Origin: Siphonodentalium dalli
Lineage: Eukaryota; Mollusca; Scaphopoda; Gadilida; Siphonodentaliidae
Direction: 5' to 3'
Length of the DNA: 64,000 nt
Assembly (NCBI GenBank): GCA_032622095.1
Contig: CP136066.1
Location: 232,506,961 to 232,570,960 of the forward strand
Made by a program: the position numbers and the translations under genes. Below are positions 29,427-40,600 of the stretch, piece by piece. Numbering within the stretch: position 1 is the stretch's first letter; each line of letters starts with the position of its first letter. A model generated the notes under the pieces. That model was not told the origin of the DNA, made no database searches, and was given only the letters and a program-made list of their open reading frames with translations.

Positions 29427-30340
29427 GTGATCAGAGCGTGTTCAAACGCGATCGGAGCGTGTTCAGATTCGAGAATATATTTTGGACTATAGGGAGGTGA
29501 TAATTAATTACGTAACGCACACCGCGAGCTCCGCCACCGCGGCGTGCCAAGCTCCGGCCGCCAGCGATGCCTCCGTGTTCAGCCATGTTCCTCCGTGTTC
29601 CCCCGTGTTCATCCGTGTTCATGTCGCGGTCACCTGTGTTATGGCCGTGGCCACCCGTGGTCATAGCGTCGATGTTCCGTATTCAAACGTGATCAAGGTT
29701 TGTTTAAAACTAAACGGACATTGATACCAGAACCATTCTTAATTGAAACTAAATTGAACATTTATCAAAGGTCCCGTCAAGATATTTTCGATCAGAAGAT
29801 GTAAATCTATAAAATTCAATAAATATATATAGTCATATGTTCCTGTCAAAATATTCGAGTTATTTAGTATTAAGTTAGCACCCTGCTTGAAATAATGCAT
29901 GTGTATCGGTACAATTCCGACTCCCATATATAATTTATTTTTCTGAGTAATCGCGCTATATTGGTATCTTTACTTTTTCTGGGCCAATTTTCACAATCGA
30001 CGGGTTGAATTTCGATGAAATTTCCGTTAAATAAAATGGTGCTGCTCATTTGCTAATTTGAGCAGAAATTTCGAGAATATATTTTGGACTAGGGAGGTGA
30101 TAACTAATTACGTAACTCACACCGCGAGCTCCGCCACCGCGGCGTGCCAAGCGATGGCCGCTAGCGATGGCTCCGTGTTCAGCCATGTTCCTCCGTGTTC
30201 ATGTCGCGGTCACCTGTGTTATGGCCGTGGTCACCAGTGGTCATAGCGTGGATGTTCCGTGTTCAAACGTGATCAGAGCGTGTTCAAACGTGATCAGAGC
30301 GTGTTCATAATCGGAACACGATTGAACACGTTTACCCAGA
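29427..30340. repeat. About 230-bp duplicated segment with helically phased GTGNTC words
   Basis: Segments at 29470-29700 and 30072-30310 share CGAGAATATATTTTGGACTA, TTACGTAAC, CACCGCGAGCTCCGCCACCG and the GTGTTC-rich tail (offset about 602 bases). Within the tails the hexamer GTGNTC recurs every 10 or 11 bases. The 29710-30070 interval between the copies is AT-rich and holds no gene. Confidence 0.9.
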
Positions 30341-30489
30341 CCGTGTTCTTAGCGAGTTCAGATTTTGAACACGGAAAAACCACGGAAAAATCGCGCGTGG
30401 TCTTCCGTGGACATGTAAAAATCCACGGGCCTTATACTGCGTACTTGGCTGTTGGTACAAAAGTTTGCTGGAATGTGCATACTACAGTA

Positions 30490-30847
30490 CCCTGCTGGAC
30501 AAAACAAGTGTCCACTTAACCGCGGTGCGGTTAGCGTTGCCACCGCGGCTGAAATGCAACTACACCGCGGCTCCACCGGCTAACTACAGTTGGGTTGCCG
30601 TGTACTTGTCATTTGGCCATGGTGTAGTTGCCGCTGTGTACGTTCATTAAACTGAAAAAAGATGATACGAACCAGAAATCTAACCATGGTGTACATGCGG
30701 TCCGGCCGCGGTGTAGTTGCCGTTCGCCCATGGTGTACCGTACTTGCCGTTCGGCCGCGGTGCTCAACTGCAGTTCCAAACTCTGACACCGCGGCCGAAT
30801 GGCAAATACACCGCGGTGACATTGGACACTTGTTTTGTCAAGCAGGG
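30490..30847. mobile_element. TA-flanked MITE with 26-bp TIRs and CCGCGG-rich interior
   Basis: Left TIR CCCTGCTGGACAAAAC... (30490-30514) and right TIR (30823-30847) are inverted with one mismatch by eye. TA lies immediately outside both ends (30488-30489 and 30848-30849), the target duplication expected of Tc1/mariner-type transposition. Seven CCGCGG sites lie inside (30520, 30543, 30565, 30716, 30755, 30789, 30811). No transposase ORF is present. Confidence 0.85.
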
Positions 30848-31670
30848 TATGTAAATAAAATAGTGAACTTGGAAGTTGGAAAACCCGATTTAAATACATG
30901 TATGTACCTGTAGTACATGTATAAAACTTATTCTTCCACCCAAAAAATATATATATATTAATGGAATGACTAGAGATGGCGAAATAATTAGCGTTAGTTG
31001 ATCCCCAATTGTCGCATCCCGAATCGAAATGTAAAAACATGTATTTACAATTAAGCGTAGTTACTAGTTCAGACGAAGATATCTACGGTATGGTGTAATA
31101 TGGTCGATTTCATTTTCTTTGATATTTTCGGGTGGAGGAATTGGTCCGACAAAATCGTGGATAGATTGTTCCCATGATTGCAGTGTCGCCTTACCGGTAC
31201 ATGATGATTGTGACATTGATGTTGTTGTAGATTGAGATTGACTACCCTGTGATCTTTCCAGCCATTATTTTTATGTACCGGTGCACACAACTGCGATTAC
31301 TTCGCAATTGATGGTTTCCAAGGATATTTATATGAGCATGTGCAGTCTAACTACCAGTTTAATACTTACATGTACTTGCCGGTACATGTATGGAACTCCT
31401 TCCACTTACGAAATATTGAATCGTCATCGTCTGAATTTTCACTTTCAGAGTGACAATGAAATCAGACTGACCATCATACTGACCAGTATTAAGTATAATT
31501 CTTGATTACTAGTACTAGTACCCGGTACATGCATGATGCAGGCCTACCTTTATTAATTTAATAAATGGAGAAAAAAAGGTTAACAATAATAAGTTAATTA
31601 CCAGGTTGGACACATCCTGATTTGAACTACATGTACATGTACATCATGTGATTTTATAAGCCTACTAATT

Positions 31671-31990
31671 CTGAAGGGGTCGCTCTCACCAAAAAAATGC
31701 TGAAGGGTACTAGTACACGTTTTGAAAATGTGCTGAAGGTACATTTTTAAATCTCGTTCTAAATGATGTTTATTATTCGTACCGGTATCTGCCATGATTA
31801 TTGTTAAACTAGAGGATGATTGTTTGCGTACCAATGAACATCAAAATGAACTGAAAATAAACTGCTAATGGGCATCAGAACAACAGTTTACTTATGGTGT
31901 TAATGCCAATCACAAACCTTGTGTACCCTTCAGCACATTTTCAACTGATGTGTACTCCAGCAGGTTTTTTTGTGGGAATGACCCCTTCAG
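31671..31990. mobile_element. MITE-like inverted-repeat element, about 320 bp
   Basis: The outer ends are CTGAAGGGGTC and its exact inverse. Imperfect inverted similarity continues about 70 bases inwards, including the shared GAAAATGTGCTGAAGG. The interior is short and noncoding. No convincing target duplication was found. Confidence 0.65.
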
Positions 31991-32429
31991 CCCTACATGT
32001 ACATGTATTACTATCAGGTACCTGTATTGTGAACAACTGATCAATCAATCCTTCCAACGAGACAGGAGCAACTGCTCTCGCACTCGTACATGTGTGCACT
32101 CGCAATTTTTTAATCAGGGGTGCTAAATTTCGCACTCGTCTCTATTGTAAAAATGTCTATAGTCACTGTAATGTCCCTTATGACACCCCGTCATACATGT
32201 ATATTATTGACCCTACCCCTGCCTCTAATATGGGTGACGGGATTGGTAAAACATCAACCCTGGCACAAAATGCAAAGTTTGAGGGCCTGTAATCTTGTAA
32301 TCAGTAAATTTTAGACCAATCGGTCTTATCAAATCAAACAGTGGTTCACCCGACCTGTTACGGTATGTACATGTATACAGTCTATACCGTATATAAAATT
32401 TGAATGATTTACCTTACCGTATACTTGAC

Positions 32430-32837
32430 CAAGCCTGCAAATAGCCTGACTGTCATTTGCAGAATTAGGTCCTCAGAGGGTGAATTTAGTGATGCTATCA
32501 CCCTATGGGGACCTCATTCTGCTTATGCCGTCGGTAAACCTAGAATCAGATTGAAGTTCCCCAGTTGAAGTTGGTGATGTTCACCCATTGGGCGCCTCGA
32601 TTATGGATTTTATCTTCTGCAAATTAGGGGATATAGAAACTTCCCCGAAGGGAAAACGTAACTAAAAACAATGTTAATTTGATACTATAGATACTTCACA
32701 GAAGATGAGGCCTAAGCAGAATGAGGTCTACAGAGGGTGAATTTGGTGATGCTAGCCTGCTATGCGGGATAGTATCACTAAATGAACCCTCTGGGGACCT
32801 CATTCTGCAAATGACAGACACGCTATTTGCAGGCTTG
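32430..32837. mobile_element. hAT-like MITE with 8-bp target-site duplication
   Basis: The ends are CAAGCCTGCAAATAGC and its inverse. Inverted similarity extends about 75 bases (through TGTCATTTGCAGAAT and TTTAGTGAT). TACTTGAC lies directly outside both ends, at 32422-32429 and 32838-32845. An exact 8-base duplication with CA...TG termini is the signature of hAT transposases. The 408-bp body has no transposase and carries extra internal inverted copies of CCTCATTCTGC. Confidence 0.88.
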
Positions 32838-33395
32838 TACTTGACGTTGACAGTAATAAATCCACTATTTCCCTGTTTTTGTGAAACTTTGGGGATAGTG
32901 AAACTTTGGGGATAGCATAACTCATTGTGACTACCAGTATAGCCACATGGTACATCAGGGTCATATCCAGAGGTTTTTTTGTTGTTTTTTTAACTTTTTT
33001 TTTCTATTTGGTCCCGATTCATATCATAACAAGATGGAAATTATCTATATATATTGACATACGGTATTTAAAGGTACAATTCCAGGAGGAAGAACATGCC
33101 TCGACCATCAGCAGGGGGTTAGTAACCCCGGGTTACCCACTCCCAAACCTTCCTCCACTCAGTCATTCAGGATATTCCTTCGGAATATCATTGCCCAAAA
33201 ACAGGTGTCTCCAAAAAATCCCTGGCTTGTTCACTGTGGTACATGTACTCATAGAATTATCTCTATTGCATCAAATGAACAGTCTAGTCTCTTTACAAAA
33301 ATTATATTTCAACCTTTCACACCAGCTTATTTTAGTTAATAAGGCGACACCAATTTTCAAGTCTGGTTTACGAACATGTGGGGAGAAAAAAAGTA

Positions 33396-33490
33396 CCCTG
33401 CTGGACAAAACAAGTGTCCACTTAACTGCGGTGCAGTTAGCATTGCCACAGCGGCCGAAATGCAACTACACCACGGCTCCACCGGCTAAC
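33396..33490. mobile_element. Truncated second copy of the CCCTGCTGG MITE
   Basis: The first 95 bases match the left part of the 30490 element (TIR, then GCGGTGCGGTTAGC- and CTCCACCGGCTAAC-like words). TA precedes it at 33394-33395. The CCGCGG sites have mutated (TGCGG, AGCGG, ACGG), as expected from CpG decay. The right half is absent. Confidence 0.8.
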
Positions 33491-34785
33491 AGTTAAATAA
33501 AACTACAGTTATGGTCTCCAGAGTCCCAGTATTATCAGTCTTTGCAGTCTGGTGTCAGAGCGACCGCACAGTCATTGACTGGCTCTTCTTACTGTAAGGT
33601 GGCCTGTTACCAGTGGTATCATTTTATCTTTCAATATTACTATGTGACTCAGAAAAAGATATCATTGGTGACAATGAAGGATGTTTTTTCTTTGCCAGAG
33701 GCATTATAATTCAGAATTTTGGTGTTGAAAATTACCCGGTCTATCCACCCCTCCCCTCTCCTGCACCTGAATTTTGTTTACCTCAATATTGAATGGCCAA
33801 TTGCTCTCATTGTACGTGACCATGTGACTACGAAAAACTGTCATTGGTGAAAATGGGAAGATATACCGGTAAGGTATGGTAACTTAACATGTACCGGTAC
33901 ATGGGGGGAGATGTCATACATGTAGCACATTGGTAAGTTGTAAACAGCTTGGTTGAAGTTTTAACCATAGTTCATTCAGTTGGGTTTCCCTGCCTTCTCC
34001 TGTGTTGATTGTACTTTATCGCATACACTTTACATACCGGTACACATGTACTGCACATGTATTGTATGTCTAAACATAATATTCTTTCTGTTTATGGTGA
34101 TTTTAACTGTTGTGACCTTTTCAACAGCAATAAAGGTACATGTACAGTACGGTACATGTGCACAATGCCAACGCTAAAGTACATGTATCTTTAATGCAGG
34201 GACCAGTTAGACATCTTCTCCATCTTTCTCTATGTCCATGTGACAAATGACTTCTCTTTCATATACTGATAGCAGTATCATACATGTACATGTGTTCACA
34301 CCAGTATGTCCCGACAACAGATTTAATGTACATGTACCTGTATACATGTATCATCTGATTACAATAATGTACATGTACCTTAAGGTTTAACATACATGTT
34401 CATGTATACCGGTATATACATTACATGTACTAGTATTCATCAGAATGACACACCCAGAATTTGATATGTGCCTGTCATGCTTTAATGTCTCTTATCTCTT
34501 AACTTTGTCAGGGCTCTTGAATCGTCTTGATATACCAGTAAATGAATATTTAGATGGAATATTCATAAGGTTCCTCATGTACATGTACGGTACCAGTAGC
34601 ATGCGTACACAACAGCACCTTCTCTTTGGTATTTCAGATATTATTACCAGTATATACGAATCCAGTGCACTGTTGTCTCTGAAGAAAGAATAACTGGCAG
34701 ATCTTTTAGCAGATAAGTATATAAGTTACATGTATAAGATATACCAAGTACAATAGACATGAAGAGTTTGGAATCTAGATACATA
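33491..34785. other. Noncoding, ACATGTA-rich stretch
   Basis: No gene supported. The open frames at 33980-34194 and 34445-34693 show no recognisable domain and cross the palindromic words. Confidence 0.4.
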
Positions 34786-35179
34786 GGGTCCTACTATACT
34801 CAGCAAGTCCCTGGATATGCAGTAAGTCCCCGGTAAACACAGCAAGTCCCTGGTAAATGCAGCAAGTCCCTCTAAATTAGGGTGGATTAGTGGAGTTGTT
34901 GATGAGTTTAATCAGTGTTTTATTATCCATTTGATTTATGATCTGTGGCAGTTGATTAGAGTTGATTGGAAATCTTTATCCCTTTATAATTATTTAAGAT
35001 GGGTATTTGTAGATTTTTATATATGAAATAAAAGTTTTTCTAAGTTTTATTAAGTTGCTATTTCTTTTATTCTACTCACTATTTAATATAATTTAATTAA
35101 TATGCTTTATATTTCTTTGTGATATTCCTGTTTTCACTGTGTAAACACAGTTACATCACGTTTTACTGTAAATCGTGTT

Positions 35180-35550
35180 CTTTCGACAGCAACGGTGCAT
35201 ATGATGTGTTAAAAGCATTAAATAGGTTAGTAATATTTGCTAGTTAGTCAATTCCTTATATGGTATAAATAAAGAGCGTTTACATCACTAATGTGTGAAC
35301 ATTTTACACCTAATAATATTTGACATTATTATAAAAGCATTAACGTAGTATGTTATTTATAGTAATTAGCGTTTATTTGTTAGTCTATTCCTGCCGCGTG
35401 AGGCTATGATTTAAATAAAGAGCGTTTATTTCAAAATATAATATTGACATTATTATAAAAGCATAACTATGTTAGTAATTAGCGTTTATTTGTTAGTCTA
35501 TTCCTGCTATGATTTAAATAAAGAGCGTTTATTTCACTGATGTTTCATTG
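35180..35550. repeat. Internal tandem repeat of the long-TIR element
   Basis: AATAAAGAGCGTTT(A/T) recurs at 35268, 35414 and 35517, with GTTAGT(C/A)(T/A)ATTCCT and TTGACATTATTATAAAAGCAT words between. The copies are 100-146 bases apart. Confidence 0.75.
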
Positions 35551-35594
35551 ACATTATTGTAAAATATTCACGATATGTTTCCCTATTTTCCAGG

Positions 35595-35747
35595 CTGCAC
35601 GAGTCATCCAGTAGGAATGACATGCCAGCGATTGAAGCAGCAGTTCAGTCCGAACGTCTTCTAATTACAACCTACGAGATTGCACTACCAACATCTTCAA
35701 CCAAACAACAGCAGATACATGTATCCAAATACTTTTTTATTCAATAA
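35595..35747 (+). other. Possible terminal exon inside the long-TIR element
   Basis: The polypyrimidine-AG string CCCTATTTTCCAG ends at 35593. From 35595 a frame stays open for 50 codons (rich in Ser, Gln, Thr) to a TAA that overlaps an AATAAA signal at 35743-35748. The acceptor-like site, open frame and polyadenylation-type signal suggest a captured or ancestral last exon. I recognise no domain, and chance is quite possible at this length. Confidence 0.25.
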
Positions 35748-36226
35748 AAATCTTCCCAAACGAATGCCTCAATATCTTGGTTTTTACCCTTCCTTACTGG
35801 CCACATATATATACAATTTATTCTAATAAACTTTTCTTTCAGCTCACTGCTATATATGTATATTTATAAAACTGTGCTCTATTTTTCCTTTGTTGCTATT
35901 CTACTATTCTCATGTTACTTGTTTGCATTTACCAACAAAAACATCTAAAAAAAAATCCAACTCTTAATTTTATCATTCAATGATTCAGTCCCACAATTCA
36001 GTCCAATTCCCTTCAATAATCTATCAGTATTACGATCAAATTAAAGCCCTTTGATTAAAGCCCTTTGTAATCAGCACCTCCACTGATTAAACATATCGTT
36101 GTGTAAACACGCATGACTAATCCGCCGTAATCCACCCTAGGTGTGAGGGACTTGCTGCATTTACCAGGGACTTGCTGCGTTTACCGGGGACTTGCTGCAT
36201 ATCCAGGGACTTGCTGCGTATAGTAG

Positions 36227-36765
36227 AACCGGATACATATGTATATTACTTTGAAATATTTTTCTTGGTGGGGCTGGGTGGGGGGATGGGATTTCACACC
36301 ATTACGGGTACATGTATATAAATATATTCACACTGGCACACAACATAATCATACATTCTCAGTATGTACATGTAGTAGTACTCCCGATCGTACATGGCTA
36401 TAGATTCTCACTCACCTACAGATACATGTACATCAGGTTGACTTGTGTGTACTGGACTACTGGTACTAGTATGTTTACAGATATTGTAACAGTAAACATT
36501 CAGATACTCTGTGCTTGGATCCCCATCCGGTGGGTAAGACATGGTACCGTACATGTACCTCTATTTGTGGACTCTTCTGCTTTTGGGCATCCCCCTCTAC
36601 TCACATAATGTGGGTCACACAAAGCTATGGGAAATTAGGCTTAGCCTTTTAATATGAGGTATAACAATGAAATATGGTATGGATGTTTAATACTATGAGG
36701 ACATTAAATTGAGGGTTCCGTTGTTTTGTACCGGGTATGGCTTTTCCATCATTATCAGAACAGCG
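36227..36765. other. Noncoding stretch before the satellite
   Basis: No gene supported; several ACATGTA words are present. Confidence 0.4.
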
Positions 36766-36858
36766 TACCTACGGAATAGAGAACCATTGGAATAGCGTAC
36801 CGTCGGAATAGCGAACCTTCGGAATAGCGAACCTTCGGAGTATAGTGAACCTTCGGAA
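36766..36858. repeat. 16-bp short tandem repeat at the satellite edge
   Basis: GGAATAGCGAACCTTC recurs about five times with point changes (36771-36858). It directly abuts the 93-bp satellite and shares no sequence with it. Confidence 0.85.
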
Positions 36859-37639
36859 TTGCAAAAATAACCATCTGAATAATGAAATTCTGCAAATATT
36901 GTCATAACATCCCATGTTTCTGCCAAATTAAGGGGTCCCCATTCTTCTAATGGGATTAAGACAGCCACTGTGCATATCAATTCTGCAAATATTGTCATAA
37001 CACCCCATGTTTCTGCCAAATTAAGGGGTCTCCATTGCTCTAATTGGATTAAAACAGTCACTGGGCATATAAATTTTTGCAAATATTGTCATAATATCCC
37101 ATGTTTCTGCTAAATTAAGGGGTCCCCATTGTTCTAATTGGATTAAAACAGTCAATGGGCATATAAATTCTTCAAATATTGTCATAACATCTCATCTTTC
37201 TGCCAAATTAAGGTGTCCCCATTGATCTAATTGGACTAAAACAGTCACTGGGCATATACATTCTGCAAATATCGTCATAACATCACATGTTTCTGCCAAA
37301 TTAAGGGCTCTCCATTGTTCTAATTGGACTACGGTAAAACAGTCACTGGGCATATAAATTCTGCAAATATTGTCATAACATCCAATGTTTCTGCCAAATT
37401 AAGGTGTCCTCATTGATCTAATTAGACTAAAACAGTCACTGGGCATATCAATTCTGCAAATATTGTCATAACATCCCATGTTTCTGCCAAATTAAGGGGT
37501 CCCCATTGTTCTAATTGGACTAAAACAGTCACTGGGCATATCAATTCTGCAAATATTGTCATAACATCCCATGTTTTTGCCAAATTAAGGGGTCTCCATT
37601 GTTCTAATTGGACTAAAACAGTCACTGTGCATATCAATT

Positions 37640-40600
37640 CTGCAAATATTGTCATCACACTGATAACACCCCATGTTTCTGCCAAATTAAGGGGTCCCCA
37701 TTGATCTAATTGGAATAAAACAGTCACTGGGCATATCAATTCTGCAAATATTGTCATAACATTACATGGTTCTTCCAAATTAAGGGGTCTCCATTGTTCT
37801 AATTGGTTTAAAACAGTCACTGGGCATATACATTTTGCAAATATTGTCATAATATCCCATGTTTCTGCCAAATTAAGGGGTTCCCATTGTTCCAATTGGA
37901 TTAAAACAGTCAATGGGCATATAAATTTTTCCAAATATTGTCATAACATCCCATGCTTCTGCCAAATTAAGGTGTCCCCATTGATATAATTGGACTAAAA
38001 CAGTCACTGGGCATATACATTCTGCAAATATTGTCATAACATCACATGTTTCTGCCAAATTAAGGGGTCTCCATTGTTCTAATTGGATTAAAACAGTCAC
38101 AGGGCATATCAATTCTGCAAATATTGTCATAACATCCCATGTTTTTGCCAAATTAAGGACTCCCCCATTGTTCTAATTGGACTAAAACAGTCACTGGGCA
38201 TATAAATTCTGCAAATATTGTCATAACATCACATGTTTCTGCTAAAGTAAGAGGTTCCCATTGTTCTAATTGGATTAAAACAGTCACTGGACATACATGT
38301 ATAAATTCTGCAAATGTTGTCATAACATCCCATGTTTCTGCCAAATTAAGGTGTCCTCATTGTTCTAATTAGACTAAAACAGTCACTGGGCATATCAATT
38401 CTGCAAATATTGTCATAATATTCCATGTTTCTGCTAAATTAAGGGGCCTCGTTGTTCTAATTGGATTAAAACAGTCAATGGGCATATCAATTCTGCAAAT
38501 ATTGTCATAACACTGATAACAGCCCATGTTTCTGCCAAATTAAGGGGTCCCCATTGATCTAATTGGAATAAAACAGTCACTGGGTATATCAATTCTGCAA
38601 ATATTGTCATAACATCACATGTTTCTGGCAAATTAAGGGGTCCCCATTGTTCTAATTGGATTAAAACAGTCACTGGGCATATACATTTTGCAAATATTGT
38701 CATAATATCCCATGTTTCTGCCAAATTAAGGGGTTCCCATTGTTCTAATTGGATTAAAACAGTCAATGGGCATATAAATTCTTCAAATATTGTCATAACA
38801 TCCCATGCTTCTGCCAAATTAAGGTGTCCCCATTGATATAATTGGACTAAAACAGTCACTGGGCATATAAATTCTGCAAATATTGTCATAACATCACATG
38901 TTTCTGCCAAATTAAGGGGTCTCCATTGTTCTAATTGGATTAAAACAGTCACTGGGCATATAAATTCTGCAAATATTGTCATAATATCCCATGTTTCTGC
39001 CAAATTAAGGGGTTCCCATTGTTCTAATTGGATTAAAACAGTCACTGGGCATATACATTTTGCAAATATTGTCATAATATCCCATGTTTCTGCCAAATTA
39101 AGGGGTTCCCATTGTTCTAATTGGATTAAAACAGTCAATGGGCATATAAATTCTTCAAATATTGTCATAACATCCCATGCTTCTGCCAAATTAAGGTGTC
39201 CCCATTGATATAATTGGACTAAAACAGTCACTGGGCATATAAATTCTGCAAATATTGTCATAACATCACATGTTTCTGCCAAATTAAGGGGTCTCCATTG
39301 TTCTAATTGGATTAAAACAGTCACTGGGCATATAAATTCTGCAAATATCGTCATAACATCACATGTTTCTGCCAAATTAAGGGCTCTCCATTGTTCTAAT
39401 TGGACTAAAACAGTCACTGGGCATATAAATTCTGCAAATATTGTCATAACATCCAATGTTTCTGCCAAATTAAGGTGTCCTCATTGTTCTAATTAGACTA
39501 AAACAGTCTCTGGGCATATACAATTTCTGCAAATATTGTCATAACATCACATGTTTCTGCTAAAGTAAGAGGTCCCCATTGTTCTAATTGGATTAAAACA
39601 GTCACTGGGCATATAAATTCTTCAAATATTGTCATAATATCCCATGTTTCTGCTAAATTAAGGGGTCCCCATTGTTCTAATTGGATTAAAACAGTCAATG
39701 GGCATATAAATTCTTCAAATAGTGTCATAACATCTCATCTTTCTGCCAAATTAAGGTGTCCCCATTGATCTAATTGGACTAAAACAGTCACTGGGCATAT
39801 ACATTCTGCAAATATCGTCATAACATCACATGTTTCTGCCAAATTAAGGGCTCTCCATTGTTCTAATTGGACTAAAACAGTCGCTGGGCATATAATTTCT
39901 GCAAATATTGTCATAACATCACATGTTTCTGCCAAATTAAGGTGTCCTCATTGTTCTAATTAGACTAAAACAGTCACTGGGCATATAAATTCTGCAAATA
40001 TTGTCATAACATCCCATGTTTCTGCCAAATAAAGGGGTCCCCATTGTTCTAATTGGACTAAAACAGTCACTGGGCATATCAATTCTGCAAATATTGTCAT
40101 AACATCCCATGTTTCTGCCAAATTAAGGGGTCTCCATTGTTCTAATTGGACTAAAACAGTCACTGTGCATATCAATTCTGCAAATATTGTCATAACACTG
40201 ATAACGCCCCATCTTTCTGCCAAATTAAGGGGTCCCCATTGATCTAATTGGAATAAAACAGTCACTGGGCATATCAATTCTGCAAATATTGTCATAACAT
40301 CACATGTTTCTGCCAAATTAAGGGGTCTCCATTGTTCTAATTGGATTAAAACAGTCACTGGGCATATACATTTTGCAAATATTGTCATAATATCCCGTGT
40401 TTCTGCCAAATTAAGGGGTTCCCATTGTTCTAATTGGATTAAAACAGTCAATGGGCATATAAATTTTTCAAATATTGTCATAGCATCCCATGCTTCTGCC
40501 AAATTAAGGTGTCCCCATTGATATAATTGGACTAAAACAGTCACTGGGCATATAAATTCTGCAAATATTGTCATAACATCACATGTTTCTGCCAAATTAA

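Larger units (their letters stand above)
34791..36226. mobile_element. 1.44-kb element with 99-bp terminal inverted repeats
   Basis: TIRs at 34791-34889 and 36128-36226 are highly similar. Each is built of four copies of CAGCAAGTCCC at about 20-base steps and ends at the inner side in GGGTGGATTA. The AT-rich interior holds a tandem AATAAAGAGCGTTT repeat and one possible exon. No transposase or clear target duplication is visible. It is a non-autonomous DNA element with subterminal repeats, family not assigned. Confidence 0.82.
30850..36600. other. Region dense in ACATGTA and ACCGGTA palindromes
   Basis: ACATGTAC/TACATGTA words, often overlapping as ACATGTACATGTA, are scattered throughout with ACCGGTAC words, for example near 31628, 31998, 33898, 34026, 34138, 34283, 34329, 34576, 36305 and 36425. 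They are much rarer before 30 kb. Outside the MITEs listed separately I see no supported gene here. Confidence 0.7.
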
